Shown here: positions 10,641-21,626 of the stretch, piece by piece
Numbering within the stretch: the first letter of the stretch is position 1
Layout: every line of letters begins with the position of its first letter
Origin: Bromus sterilis
Lineage: Eukaryota > Streptophyta > Magnoliopsida > Poales > Poaceae
Assembly: GCA_950022295.1 (NCBI GenBank)
Contig: OX465601.1
Coordinates: 179,493,501-179,557,500 of the forward strand
Reading direction: 5' to 3'
DNA: 64,000 bases
Made by a program: the position numbers and the translations under genes
The notes under the pieces: generated by a model
The model's input: only the letters and a program-made list of their open reading frames with translations
The model's database searches: none
Told to the model about the DNA's origin: nothing

Positions 10641-10770
10641 TCCATTCCCTTCGTATTCTCGCAAATCTTCTCCTCATGCAACTAGCCCTTTTCCCATGTC
10701 TCCTTCTTGTATGACTCCTCGGTACCTGATAACACATACGCACAAGGACTTAGGTAGTCTGAAATCCTCT

Positions 10771-11942
10771 TTAAAGAGAAACATCAGATTCTATGAGGAA
10801 TAAGTCCACCTGTTGTTCTAGTAACTTTGCACGGGCTCTTGTAATAGGTCTAATTCTTATTTCATTGGACTTATCCATTATTGGTTCTTCAGAAGTTGTT
10901 CTAGGTGCTATGGTAGTAGTGATGTCCTCATCATCTCCCCCCTTCAAAATGCGTCGACCTTGACGCTCCAAGGTCGTCTCCATCATACGGTGACAAATCA
11001 ACAACGTTGAAGCTGTTGCTAGCACCTCCAAACTCGGAAATAGGAATATCAATCGAGTAGGCATTGTCATTGATCTGGGCAAACAACTTGTAAGGACCAA
11101 CACCACGCGGCTTCAGCTTGGAATCCCGCAACCCTGGAAATCTATTCTTGCGCAAATGCACCCCAACCATATCTCCAAGATGAAATAGGACTTGGTTCCG
11201 TGACTGGTCCGTTGCAGCAGCAACATTCTTGCCTTGCTTCTCAATAGCCTCTTGTGTCTTCTCATGAATCTTCTTGACATAATCTGCTCGTTTGGATGCC
11301 TCCATATTAACTCGTTCCTGCAATGGAAGAGGCAGGAAATCAAGATGTGTAATAGGCTTGAAACCATATACCAACTCAAAAGGACAAAGCTGGGTAGTAG
11401 TCTGTACTGACCTGTTATAAGAAAACTCCACATGTGGAAAACACTCCTCCCATTCGCGCAGATTTTTCTTGATCATAGCTCGCAGAAACTGTGACAATGT
11501 TCTATTGACCACCTCCGTTTGACCATCAGTTTTGGGGATGACATGTAGTGCTAAACATCAACTTTTTCCCCATCTTTCCCCAAACTTTCTTCCAGAAGTA
11601 GCTCACAAACTTCACATCTCTGTCAGAAACAATTGTCTTGGGTACTCCATGCAAGCGTACAATCTCCCTGAAAAATAGATTAGCAACATGCGACTCATCG
11701 TCGCTCTTGTGGCATGCAATAGAATGTGCCATCTTAGAAAATCTATCCACTACCACAAATATACTATCATGATAATGTTTAGTGTGTGGCAATCCTAACA
11801 CAAAATCCATACTAATATCTTCCCATGGTGTGGTAGGAGCCGATAGTGGAGTATACAAACCATGAGGCTTCATCTTGGACTTGGATGTATTGCATACAAT
11901 TCAGCGCCGAACAAACCTGTCCACATCACGCCTCATCTCGGG
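10771..11942 (-). pseudogene. Integrase and C-terminal tail of element E
   Basis: Minus-strand frames carry the integrase core. The first catalytic aspartate is in SMDFVLGLP and the second in IVSDRDVKFVS. The third, glutamate, region is split by a frameshift near 11526 between the CHPQN and EVVNRTLSQF frames. The zinc-binding region before it (near 11905) has a TGA in place of a cysteine codon. After the core comes a tail with GVGPYKLF and DLSPYDGDDLG stretches. It ends in a further frame with an RPITRARAKLL motif (10771-11106), typical of the end of certain plant gypsy polyproteins. At least two frameshifts and one stop make it inactive. Confidence 0.85.
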
Positions 11943-13969
11943 CTAATAAAAATTGTCAGCAAGCATGAGCAGCGTCTTCTCACGCCCAAAGTGACCCATC
12001 AATCCTCCTGCATGTGATTCCTGCAACAATAGCAAACACACAGATGATTCTGGAACACAAAGTTTGTTAGCTCGAAACAAAAGTCTATCATGGATGCGGA
12101 ACATGTTCCATGCTGTTCGAAGCAAACACAAACGATATGGTTCAGAAAAATCATGATCAGTTTCATATAAATCACACAAACTCTCTAAACCAGGAATCTT
12201 AACATCAAGATGTGTCAATAACATATTCTTCCTAGATAGAGCATCAACAACAACATTATCTTTCCCTTTCTTATATTTAATGATGTAGGGAAAAGACTCA
12301 ATACAGTCAACCCAATTAGCTAGGCGTCTATACAAATTAGATTGAGCTTTCAGATATTCCAAAGCTTCATGACGGAATGTATGATAAATTCTTTAGGCCA
12401 CAAGTAATGTTGCCAAACTTCAAGAACTCGAATAAGTGCATACAATTCCTTATCATAAACAAGATAATTCAATGTAGCACCAGAAAACTTATCACTGAAA
12501 TAATAAATAGGTCTACCTTCTTGCATCAACACACCACCAATGCCTATACCACTAGTATCACATTCAACTTCAAATTTCTTAGTAAAATCGGGTAATGCAA
12601 GTAATGGTGCAAAAGTAAGCAAACGTTTCAGCTCATCAAATGCATGGTCTTGGGAAACACCCCACACAAAAGGTACACCTTTCATAGTCAATTCATTCAA
12701 AGGTGCAACAATAGTACTAAAGTCTTTCACAAAACGTCGATAAAAATCAGCAAGACCGTGAAAACTTCGTACTTGACTAACATTCATGGGAGTAGGCCAA
12801 TTTTGAATCGCTTAAATTTTAGAAGAATATACTTATACTCCATGCTTAGATACAACGTATCCCAGAAATATGACCTTATCTTTTGCAAAAGTGCACTTCT
12901 CAAGATTAGCATATAATTTAGCATCACGCAACACTTGCAAAACTTGTCTAATATGATCAGCATGTTCAAATTCGGTGCGGCTGTAAATAAGTATATCATC
13001 AAAATACACAACCACAAAAAGTCCAATAAACTCTCTCAAAACATGGTTCATTAATCGCATGAAAGTACTAGGAGCATTAGTAAGACCAAAAGGAATTACT
13101 AACCACTCATATAAACCAAACAATGTTTTGAAAGCAGTTTTCCATTCATCCCCTTCTTTCATCCTAATTTGATGGTATCCACTACGCAGATCATTTTTAG
13201 AGAAAATAGCAGCACCACTCAATTCATCAAGCATATCCTGTAAACGTAGAATAAGATGGAGATATCGAATAGTGATATTATTTATAGCTCTACAATCTAC
13301 GCACATATGCCATGTACCATATTTCTTAGTAACCAAAATAACAGGAACAACACAAGGGCTAAGACTGACACGAATATACCCTTTGTCCAGAAGCGCTTGC
13401 ACTTGTTGCTGAATTTCCTTCGTCTCTTGGGGATTGGTCATGTATGGTGCCCGGTTGGGAAGAGTTGCACCCAGTATAAGATCAATTTGGTGCTCAATAC
13501 CACGCAATGGTGGCAATCCCGCTGATACCTCCGCCGGAAAGACATCATCATAGTCCCGCAAAACAGTAGACACACCAGGAGAAAGAGGATGATTATCATT
13601 AGAGAGAAAAACCTCGCCTTTGTACATAAGCACAAGTGCCATGGTTGTAGGATCCTCACTAAATTCTCTCATGTCTTCTTTGGTGGCTAATATAAGCAAC
13701 CTAGTCTCTCTCGCACTTTTTGTTATATTATCACTCACATCTATTACATTGTTCTCTCGCGTAGGTCCTAAATTCACCTCTACTTTCTGATGAGACTCAT
13801 TCAAAATTTGCTGTGGGGACATAGAATGGAGATTAACTTTCTTGCCCTTGAACTCCAAATGATATGTATTGGCTCGGCCATTGTGTTGCACATGGCGATC
13901 ATATAACCACGGCCGACCCAACATGATATGGAAAACTGTCATAGGCACCACATCAAAATAAATGGAATC
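11943..13969 (-). pseudogene. Reverse transcriptase and RNase H of element E
   Basis: The minus-strand frame 13951-12833 covers the end of protease (MLGRPWLYDRH), the linker and the RT. It includes the polymerase motif VVYFDDILIYS and the palm region SGYHQIRMKEGDEWKTAF. Two in-frame TAA codons near 12830 and 12810 separate it from the RNase H part (12787-12350), which carries CDTSGIGIGGVL and GLADFYRRFVKDFS. A one-base deletion near 12360 shifts the frame into 12362-11943, which has the DALSRK end of RNase H and the first histidines of the integrase zinc site. Domain order RT, RNase H, integrase shows Ty3/gypsy. Inactive. Confidence 0.88.
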
Positions 13970-14389
13970 CTAGTAGGGCCCTATCTCAAAATTCACGAGT
14001 ACCATGTGATTCACTTTCATCTCACCACTATCACTCAACCATTGGACATAATATGGATTCAGGTGAGGTAAGTATTTCAGATTTAGCTTGGCACATAACT
14101 CCTTGCTTGCGAGGTTGCGACAGCTATCTCCATCAATTATCACCTTGCAAGATTTGTTGGGGCCAACTAATGCTTTGGTTTGGAACAAATTAAAGCGCTG
14201 AGATTCTTTTTGTGGCTGCACCGTAAGAGCAAGCTATGACACAACAATAGTATGATCAGGTGATGGGAAAGCATCCATGACTTCTTCACTGTTATCCCCC
14301 TTCATCGAATGCGGATGGGTCTTCATCATCACCGGTTTCATACTCGCCGGTGTCCTCATTAATGAACATGACCTTTTTGTTCGTGCAAT
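13970..14389 (-). pseudogene. C-terminal gag and protease of element E, cut by element F
   Basis: The minus-strand frame 14221-13970 has a protease site IIDGDSCRNLAS, where related polyproteins usually have DGGS (second glycine replaced by aspartate). Upstream, 14389-14234 carries an acidic gag end in two frames, so a frameshift lies near 14300. The gag N-terminus and 5' LTR of E are not seen. At 14390 the sequence changes to an LTR start, with GCAAT (14385-14389) as the predicted left target duplicate. Confidence 0.7.
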
Positions 14390-15722
14390 TGATACGTCCC
14401 AAACGTATCGATAATTTCTGCTTGCTCCATGCATTTTTCTGTGATATTGCTATGATCTAGATACACTTTCATACACTTTTGATCATATTTAAACTAACCT
14501 ATTAACTCAGTGCACCCCAGTGCCAGTTTCTTTTTTCTGCTGTTTTTCTATTTCAGTTTCCCCCATATTAAAATTCTCCAAAAATTCGGGAAAAATCACG
14601 TAAAAAATAACCTTTCGGAGTCCCGAAGGGGGACCAGGTGGGACCCACTAGGTCCCCAGGCGCCTAGCTGGCGCGGCCTAGGGCTTGGCCGCTCCAAGGG
14701 GGCGCTTGGACCCCTGGTTTCCCCCTGGCTGCCCCCCTTCTCCATATCTCCCATGACGTGAAACTTCCGACGACATAACCCATTTTCGCGATGTTGCCTC
14801 TGTTCTGCCGCCACCGCGCTTCCAAGATCGGGAGCACCAACAGACCCCTTCCCGGCACCCTGCCGAAGGGAGGATCGACCTCCGGGAGCTTCCCCTCCAT
14901 CATGGACGCTTCCCGGATGTGCCGTGAGTAGTTTCCTTTGGACCATGGGTCCGTGATCAGTAGCTATGTGATGTTCTCCTCCCCTCTTTGTTCTTCATGG
15001 TTTAGACCTCGTGAGCTGCCCTACATGATCGAGGCACATATGTAATCTTTCTTCTTTTGCTATGTTGAGTGTGATGGGATCTGATGGATTATGAGATTAT
15101 GTTCAGATTTTCATAGAGTAATATATTTGGTTCTTATCTTTTATATTTTTGTTCCTAAGTAATTTTTTCATGTTCTCCATTGTTGTTTATTGCTTTGGCC
15201 AAGTAGTAGGTAGTAACTCCAAGAGGGAACATTATGCTCGATTGTGGGTTCATGCCCCCTGATGACACGCTTGAGTGACAGAAACATGAGTCTAGAGGAT
15301 GTGATGTTGCCACAAGGGGGAAAACAACGATGCTTGTAACCGTAGTTGCAAGGATTGTTTACTTTACGCAAAGTTCCTTTTAATGCAGTTGTCTGTTGCT
15401 TTGTGATTAAAATTTGGGTGGGGCTCGCAACTTAATACCAGCGAGATGTTCTACTTATTTTGGCGTACTGCCCAAGCTTTTGAGCCTCTTCCTTTCTTTG
15501 TAGCATAGTTAGCATTGAGGTGCGTTTATAATCCTGTCAATTGCCCATCTATAATTTGTTTACCTCGCATAGCAGTTTTATCGTCTTTTGGGAGAGAGAC
15601 ATCGCTAGTGAACATCACGGGACCCCGGTCCATATCCTGATCATTGTTTACACTCTTATTTAGTTTTCAGTATTTACTTTCAGTTGCTATCATCATTATC
15701 ATCATCCCTTGCGTTTTGATCC
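14390..15722 (+). repeat. LTR-like segment F, starting TGATACGTCC
   Basis: Starts TGATACGTCCCAAACGTATC, an imperfect inverted repeat (GATACG...CGTATC) that I recognise as the start of a common Triticeae LTR type, though I cannot name the family with certainty. A GC-rich middle (14630-14930) is followed by T-rich sequence with CATCACGGGACC near 15617. No coding frame is convincing; the 83-116-residue frames at 14510-14946 overlap on both strands and look like GC-rich chance. The right end is set only by the start of segment C, so F may be a solo or truncated LTR. Confidence 0.5.
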
Positions 15723-16563
15723 TGTAACATCCCAATTTTTGCAAATTTGGAGGTTAATAGATCCTTTTATATATGTCATGCTGGAGTTTTGCATTATTTG
15801 GATTTTATGAATATTTTAAACATTTTTCAACTTAAGGCAATTTTATTGGAGAGGATATAATATGAGTTATCCCAGTTTTTAATAAAGTTGAAAAGTGTTG
15901 AGAATATTTGTGGGTGTTTATAAACCGTGTCATAGGAATTGTAAATGACTCAAATTTATTTTTGAGATTTTTATAATTTTTATACGGAGTTTATTGCATA
16001 AAAGTTATTTATGAAAATTGCATAAGAGATGAAATAATAATTTCGGCAAACACAATTATTTTTATTATTTTATTTTATTGCTGTGACATTTTTAAAATTC
16101 ATATTTTATTATTTAAAAATGTTCTCCGTAGTCGGTTGTTCAAATAATTTTTTTTAAAAACGAGTTTTCGTTTTGGGCCTTCCAGCAGCCAGACGAGTAT
16201 TTTACGCCGCGTGCAATTTGAGTCCGTTTCAGACTCAGAAAAAAAATTCTGGCTATATATAATTTTCGGTTAATTAATTTTATTTCTTTTTTGCGTTTGG
16301 TTATCCCTAACCCTAATCGTGTTCTCGCCGAGACCCGCCGGCTAATCGCACCGCCGACGTCATCGTTGACGTCAGCGCGCCGCCCGCCGCCTCTGCCGCC
16401 GGACTCGCCTCCACGTCGCCCCGCCGCCTCGGGTGAGCCGCCCAGCCTCCTCACATCGCAGCGCTGCCACCCTAGCGCCCGCCCCGCCGCCATCCCTAAC
16501 GGCGCAGGCCACGACCGACGCCGCACCTCGCGCCGGCGAGCCCGAGCCGCCGGGCCACGCGCG
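15723..16563 (+). repeat. 5' part of an LTR (C), cut by element B
   Basis: Starts TGTAACATCCC, the same first 11 bases as the LTR of A, then diverges. AT-rich sequence to about 16320 is followed by a GC-rich block with CCGCCG words (16330-16560), the same AT-then-GC layout as the B and D LTRs. Element B begins at 16564, preceded by GCGCG (16559-16563) as its predicted left target duplicate. The remainder of C is expected beyond the window. Confidence 0.6.
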
Positions 16564-19500
16564 TGTCACAACCCTAGTTTTGGTATGTGCTTTTATTACT
16601 AGAAATAATTGCATCATGTTTAAATTCCTTGGTTTAAGAATTGGGAATTTGGAAAAGCCTCAAAAAGAATTTAAATAAAAAGGCCAGATAAAAAGTTTTT
16701 CCAAAATTCCTCCAAACAATTTTGAAAAGTCCTATAAATAAGTGTGATCATTTTAAAAATGATTTGGAGTCAAACCATGCTCATGGATTTTTCAAATATT
16801 CAAACAGAGGCTTGGAAATTAAATTTAAATGCTATTTGAATTGAAATTCAATTGTTTTGAATTTCAAAATTCTTCAAAATTTGGGTGTGGCTAGTACTAT
16901 GTCACTTATGTCCAAGATAAATATTTGGGGATCTTTAAAAATGCTTTGGTATTTTTTTCAGAGCAAAACAAATAAAAACAGAAAGCAGAAAAAGAAAAAG
17001 AATAAAAAGGACCTACCTCTTACCTTTCGGCCCACCTTGCCCAGCCAGCTAGCCAAAGCCGACCCATCCCGCCAGGGGCACCCCTGTCTTCTTCCCTGGC
17101 CAGGCAGGCAGGCACCTCGCCAGCGGCCACGGCATTCACGCCAGGCAGCTGCCTGGCTGCTCTCCTCATCCCTATCCAGCGCCTTGGAGGACCCTGCGCA
17201 CCCCTCTGTCATTCCCCTCTCTCCCAGCTAGCTTTCCCCATCTCTCTCTCACTGTTCGCGCAGCCGCAATCTCCACCGCGGATCGCAGCCATGCACCGAC
17301 GTGGCGACCGGCCTCACCTCGCTGCCCAGTGATTTCCAGAAGATCCGCCATCGATGTCTTCGTCACCTCGCGCAACTAATTGGACCAAGGAGCCCCGAGA
17401 GCCGTCATCCCGTTCGTCGTTATCGTCGCCGGCTGCCGGACCTCGCCGTCAAATTCGCGGCCACCGCAGCTCCTCCGGCTCCCTCGTCCTCTCCACTGCA
17501 ACCCCGGTGAGCCCGCAGCCCGTTTCACCCATCCCGCACCCGTCCTTGTTCCCCCGGTGCCCTCCTTCCCTCACCAGCCGAGCGGCGCCGCCGCGGGCTT
17601 GCTCGCCGTCGCGCCCTCCGCCTGCCCCTTGGCCGCCCACCTGCCCCACTGGATGCGCGTGAGCGCGGGGGACCATTTAGTGGTCTCCCCGTAGCCTGCC
17701 GTGGCCGGAGACGCCGGCTCTAGTGAGCGCCGCCGTGCGGTTTGGCCACCGGCGGCTAAACGCCGGCCACTGGGTTAATTAGGGGGCTAACCCCCTCATT
17801 AGTTAGGCCTTAGGCCACTGACAGGTGGGGCCAGCCCCCTCTAATTAAATCAAAGTTTTAATTAATCAGAGGAGTTTAGCACTGTGTCACTGACCATGTG
17901 GCCCCACATGTCAGCCCCCCTGTGACATCAGTATTGCATCATGCTGATGCAATAAGTGATTTCTCTGTTTAATTTAATTCCAGGAATTTCCAAAAATTGA
18001 TTAAATCTTTGAAATTCAATAACTTTTAAACCATAACTCCAAATCAAAAGTGTAATATATGAAAAATCATTAGAAAAATGCAAGGATTCCAAATATCATA
18101 TTTTCATGGATGAAAACACATCTATGATGATGGACCAGTAGCATTTAGCTATTTGGGTTATTTGGAATAATTCAAAATAAAGGTTTAAATCATTTCAAAT
18201 TAAATCTTTGCAATGCCAACATTATCACATGAATATCAGAGGCATATCATACACATGACCACATGGTTTACCATATCCAAACATTAGCAAAGGAAACTTT
18301 GGCTAATTTGAACAACATTTGGAGTTTGAATTTGAATTTCTTATTCAAATCAACTTCAATTAACATGTGATAAATTGAACCTAGATCACATCAGTACCAT
18401 GCCATGATTCATTTCTTGAATATGCATTGCAATGTGATTTTTACATTGTTGTTGTCTCGGTGTTTGTTTCTTCTCGATAGATCCATCGCCGGACGTAGTT
18501 CCTATTTTCTCCGAAGAGTGGCACCCCCGAGTCTCGACAATAAGGCAAGAAAACCACCTTTGATCATATCTATAAAAACCCAGTTTCCCTCTTGTTCTCT
18601 TATGCATGATTAGGTGATTCACATGTGATCGTTCTATCGCCAGTGGAACCCATCCTTTGCATGACCTATCATTGCTGCCACAGTATTAAGCAAACCTCAA
18701 CCTAGCAGATACAAGATTGTTTGTGTTCATCATGTGGCCCTTCATCCATGATATGCTAGGCCATGCTAGAGTTGTTTGCAATGAAGTTGATCCATCTGGG
18801 TGATGTATCGGGATGGTAGTGAACACATGCAACAAGGTGGTAACGTGTTGATGAAGTCACCCTAATATAAGTGAACAATGAGAGGCTGTGTAGGAGTAAA
18901 CAGTGGGTTGTCTCATTTACACTGCCCTAGGCCCCGAGTTCTTGTGTTGTGATCCAAGACACAGATTACTACCACATGTTGGGCTCATTGACCCCTCTCG
19001 ACCTATTAACTCACCCCGACTATGGTCCAGGATTCGCATGGGTTAATTGTTCTTCTATTTGATTTCATAACGTAGCATGGTTTTAGGCAAGCGTAGCACC
19101 ATCCGTCGAGGTGGGCTTGTCGGACCGTCCATACATCGTCTGGGTCCTGTACGGAAACCCCAGCCGGATTCCCGATTGGGGTACATACTCAGATAAGTGA
19201 TCCCCTGGACTAGAGTTGGAGCCGTGAGGTAAGTGTCGTGGTACTATCCTCGCCGACACCGCTTGAAGGTGACGGGTTCTAGGCGGTAAGTGGTAGCTAC
19301 GTATGTGAAGAAGTACACCCCTGCAGGGTTAATGAACTATTCAAATAGCCGTGTCCGCGGTTATGGACTACTTGAAGATCTTTACTTGTATTAGACAACT
19401 CAAATGGATACTCTAAAAATCGCAAGATATGTGTGAGTGCTTTGGGTTGCTTGCTCGTGGGGAAGTCGAGGAAGGATCCATGGTGGTGTATTGACGTGGT

Positions 19501-20492
19501 GATCAAGATTAGATGGACTCGTGTGCGCCTCTCATCTCAACTCTATGTAGTCGTAGTATAGGATAGCCAATGTCAAAGCTTTCTGCATTACAACCCCACT
19601 TGCCTTTACCTTGATACCTGAGCATGAGTAGTATAGTTCTGACGTAAGTCTTGCTGAGTACGACTTTGTACTCACGTTTGCTTATTCTATGTTTTAGAGA
19701 CGAGACCACTGACCCTGATGGTGGCCTCCCCTCAAGCTCGACGTCGACGAAGTAATGTAGTCCCATACAGCAGCCTGGTCCCTCTGGAGGGTCGTTGTGT
19801 TTTCTTAAAGGCTTCTTAATCCATTTGTTAACCTTGTCTTTACTAAGACATAATTCGCTTCCGTTGTTGTATGATGTAATGTTGGGTCACAGTTATGTGA
19901 AATCTTCTTGTAACATTACTATATCTGCTCTGTTTAGCAGATGCAATAATACTATGAGTTGTAGAGTTCATGTTGTGTTACCTATTGTTTACACTAGACA
20001 TGTATGATGCGTGTATGATTATAACGTGCATTTCTTAGTGTGGGATTCGATAGCTTAGTTGAGTTCTTGTCGGCGGTCTTTTATACACCAAGTGGCCCTC
20101 AGATGTGCGCAGCTTGGGGCATCGCGATGCGATTGCTCGTGACTCTGTCACGTGGCACACTTTGAGGTATGATTGACCCCGCCCGAGACACCGACTAAGA
20201 GATCGGGATGGAGTCTGTTTATGTAAGTGTTAGGATTCAATCGATAATATGGTTGATGCGACTTGTCTATGAGTATGGGATTTCACCACCCATAATCATT
20301 TAGACTTGTGAGCGGGCGATGAGGACTCATCTCCGTTGATCATCCGGCCTGGATGGGATACCCCTCACGTTCGAGATTTCCGAGAGTGTCTTGTACTTGG
20401 CCTTGTCTGCTTAGACAAGTGGGTATGGCTCTCGACTCTCCATATGATTTAATTGTGACTGGAATTACATATGCAAACCCCGGGTCCCGACA
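16564..20492 (+). repeat. 5' LTR of element B (3929 bp)
   Basis: Begins TGTCACAACCC, ends GGGTCCCGACA, and is followed by a primer site. It matches the segment at 46349-50246 along its length. In one stretch aligned by eye (first 220 bp) I counted 5 mismatches, and in the last 270 bp I counted 9. It has a GC-rich middle (17030-17770), a palindrome at 17776-17801, and the shared LTR box at 19318-19372. The frames of 60-128 residues inside are not genes. Confidence 0.92.
17776..17801. repeat. Palindrome in the B LTR
   Basis: TAATTAGGGGG and CCCCCTCATTA flank a CTAA loop, a near-perfect inverted repeat. Corresponding copies lie near 47541 and, changed by one base in the first arm, near 55013. 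It could form a hairpin in the transcript or bind a dimeric protein; neither is shown. Confidence 0.6.
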
Positions 20493-20968
20493 GACTTGGT
20501 ATCAGAGCAGGACTGCCTGTAGGATTAGTAAACCTTGGCCGAAGTCGATTCTAGCATTCTATAGTTATATAGTTACTTTGGGTATAAGGGAACAACGTAA
20601 GGCTTCATTTTTATCCTTACCCTCATCGATCTGAGTTCTGAGTCACCCTCATCTTTTCTACGGGAAGATAGGACTAGGCTCATCTATGTCTATACTAGAA
20701 CATCTCGTTGTATGCTTCTCCATAGCTGTAGGAATGTTTTGGTTGTCTACAGTCACCATTCCCTCAAGCCTTTTGAGAAGGTTCTGATCATTCTTGCAGA
20801 TTGATTCATCTTTCCACCCCGGTACAGCCGTTATGATGTCCGATTTGTCCCGTGTTTCCAGTGATTCCAATGCTTTTGCATTACAATCTTGTCCGTTTTT
20901 AAATTATGTCATCTTTGCTTTGATTCCATCGTAAATCCTACTCTGATTGTTGATTTTTATCACACAGA
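20493..20968 (+). promoter_or_regulatory. Primer-binding site and leader of element B
   Basis: TGGTATCAGAGC at 20497-20508 matches the complement of the plant initiator-Met tRNA 3' end, four bases after the LTR. The rest is an untranslated leader of about 460 bp up to the gag ATG at 20969. The same leader recurs at 50247-50722 (B2), 60262-60707 (D) and, reversed and partly, at 28860-29265 (B'). Confidence 0.88.
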
Positions 20969-21626
20969 ATGTCAGGTGGAACTAGATGTGTTGAATCTGG
21001 TCACGGTAATCAAAGTGGTGATGATGATCCTCCTTCACCGCCTTCTGCAGCGGAAATCATGATGGAGGCTGAGCGAAATCGATGTGATCAAACACGCCTT
21101 TTGGAGCTCATTGAGAAGAATACTACTCTTCGGCGAGATGCGGTAATATCCATCCAGGATTTTATCCTTTTGAACCCGCCAGTTTTCCGATGTTCATCTG
21201 AGCCCCTTGATGCCGATGATTGGCTCCGTTCCATCGAGCGTAAGCTTGAGATGGCGCATGTTTCTCCAGGTGATCGTGTGATGTTTGCGGCATACTTTCT
21301 GGAAGGTGCTGCTGGTGAATGGTGGGAAAGTTTTGTTGAAATGCAGCCTGATGGTTACGTAGTGACTTGGCAGGAGTTCCGTGATGCCTTCCAAGGGTAC
21401 CACATTTTGGATGAGTTGATGGAAAGAAAGAGGGAAGAGTTCTGCAACCTATCTCAGGGAAATATGACTGTTCATCAGTACAGGACTGAGTTCAATCGTC
21501 TTTCTCGTTATGCCCCTGAGAAGATATCAACTGATGCCAAGAAGCAAGCAAGGTTCCGCAAGGGACTTAACCCTGTCCTTCGTCATGATCTCAATCTCCT
21601 TGAATTTGTTAACTTCGAGGATTTGG
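20969..21626 (+). pseudogene. Gag of element B, first part (split by B')
   Basis: The ATG at 20969 opens a gag of 219 codons before the insertion. A proline-rich N-terminus is followed by DFILLNPPVFRCS and the capsid landmark AAYFLEGAAGEWWESF, then a WQEFRDAFQ stretch and YAPEKIS, all typical of the chromovirus retrotransposon-gag domain. The codon at 21626 is split by the insertion of B'. The reading frame resumes exactly at 33328, once one copy of the TTTGG target duplicate is removed. The apparent continuation of the frame to 21820 is LTR sequence of B' and not part of the protein. Confidence 0.92.

Larger units (their letters stand above)
9921..10684 (-). repeat. Probable 3' LTR of element E
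   Basis: Read on the minus strand, a purine-rich tract (10708-10685) precedes a TAGTTGCATG start at 10684, perhaps a TG start mutated to TA. A U3 full of CCGGACCGTCCGG words follows. A TATA box TATAAATA lies at 10234-10227, and about 300 bp of R-U5-like sequence runs to about 9920. The order pol, polypurine tract, repeat-rich U3, TATA, R-U5 fits a 3' LTR following the minus-strand pol of E. The exact left end could not be fixed, since no clear CA terminus or target duplicate was found. Confidence 0.5.

Noticed and set aside
16303..16318. CCCTAACCCTAA, like the plant telomere repeat
   Set aside because: Only about two units, inside an LTR; not an interstitial telomere array.
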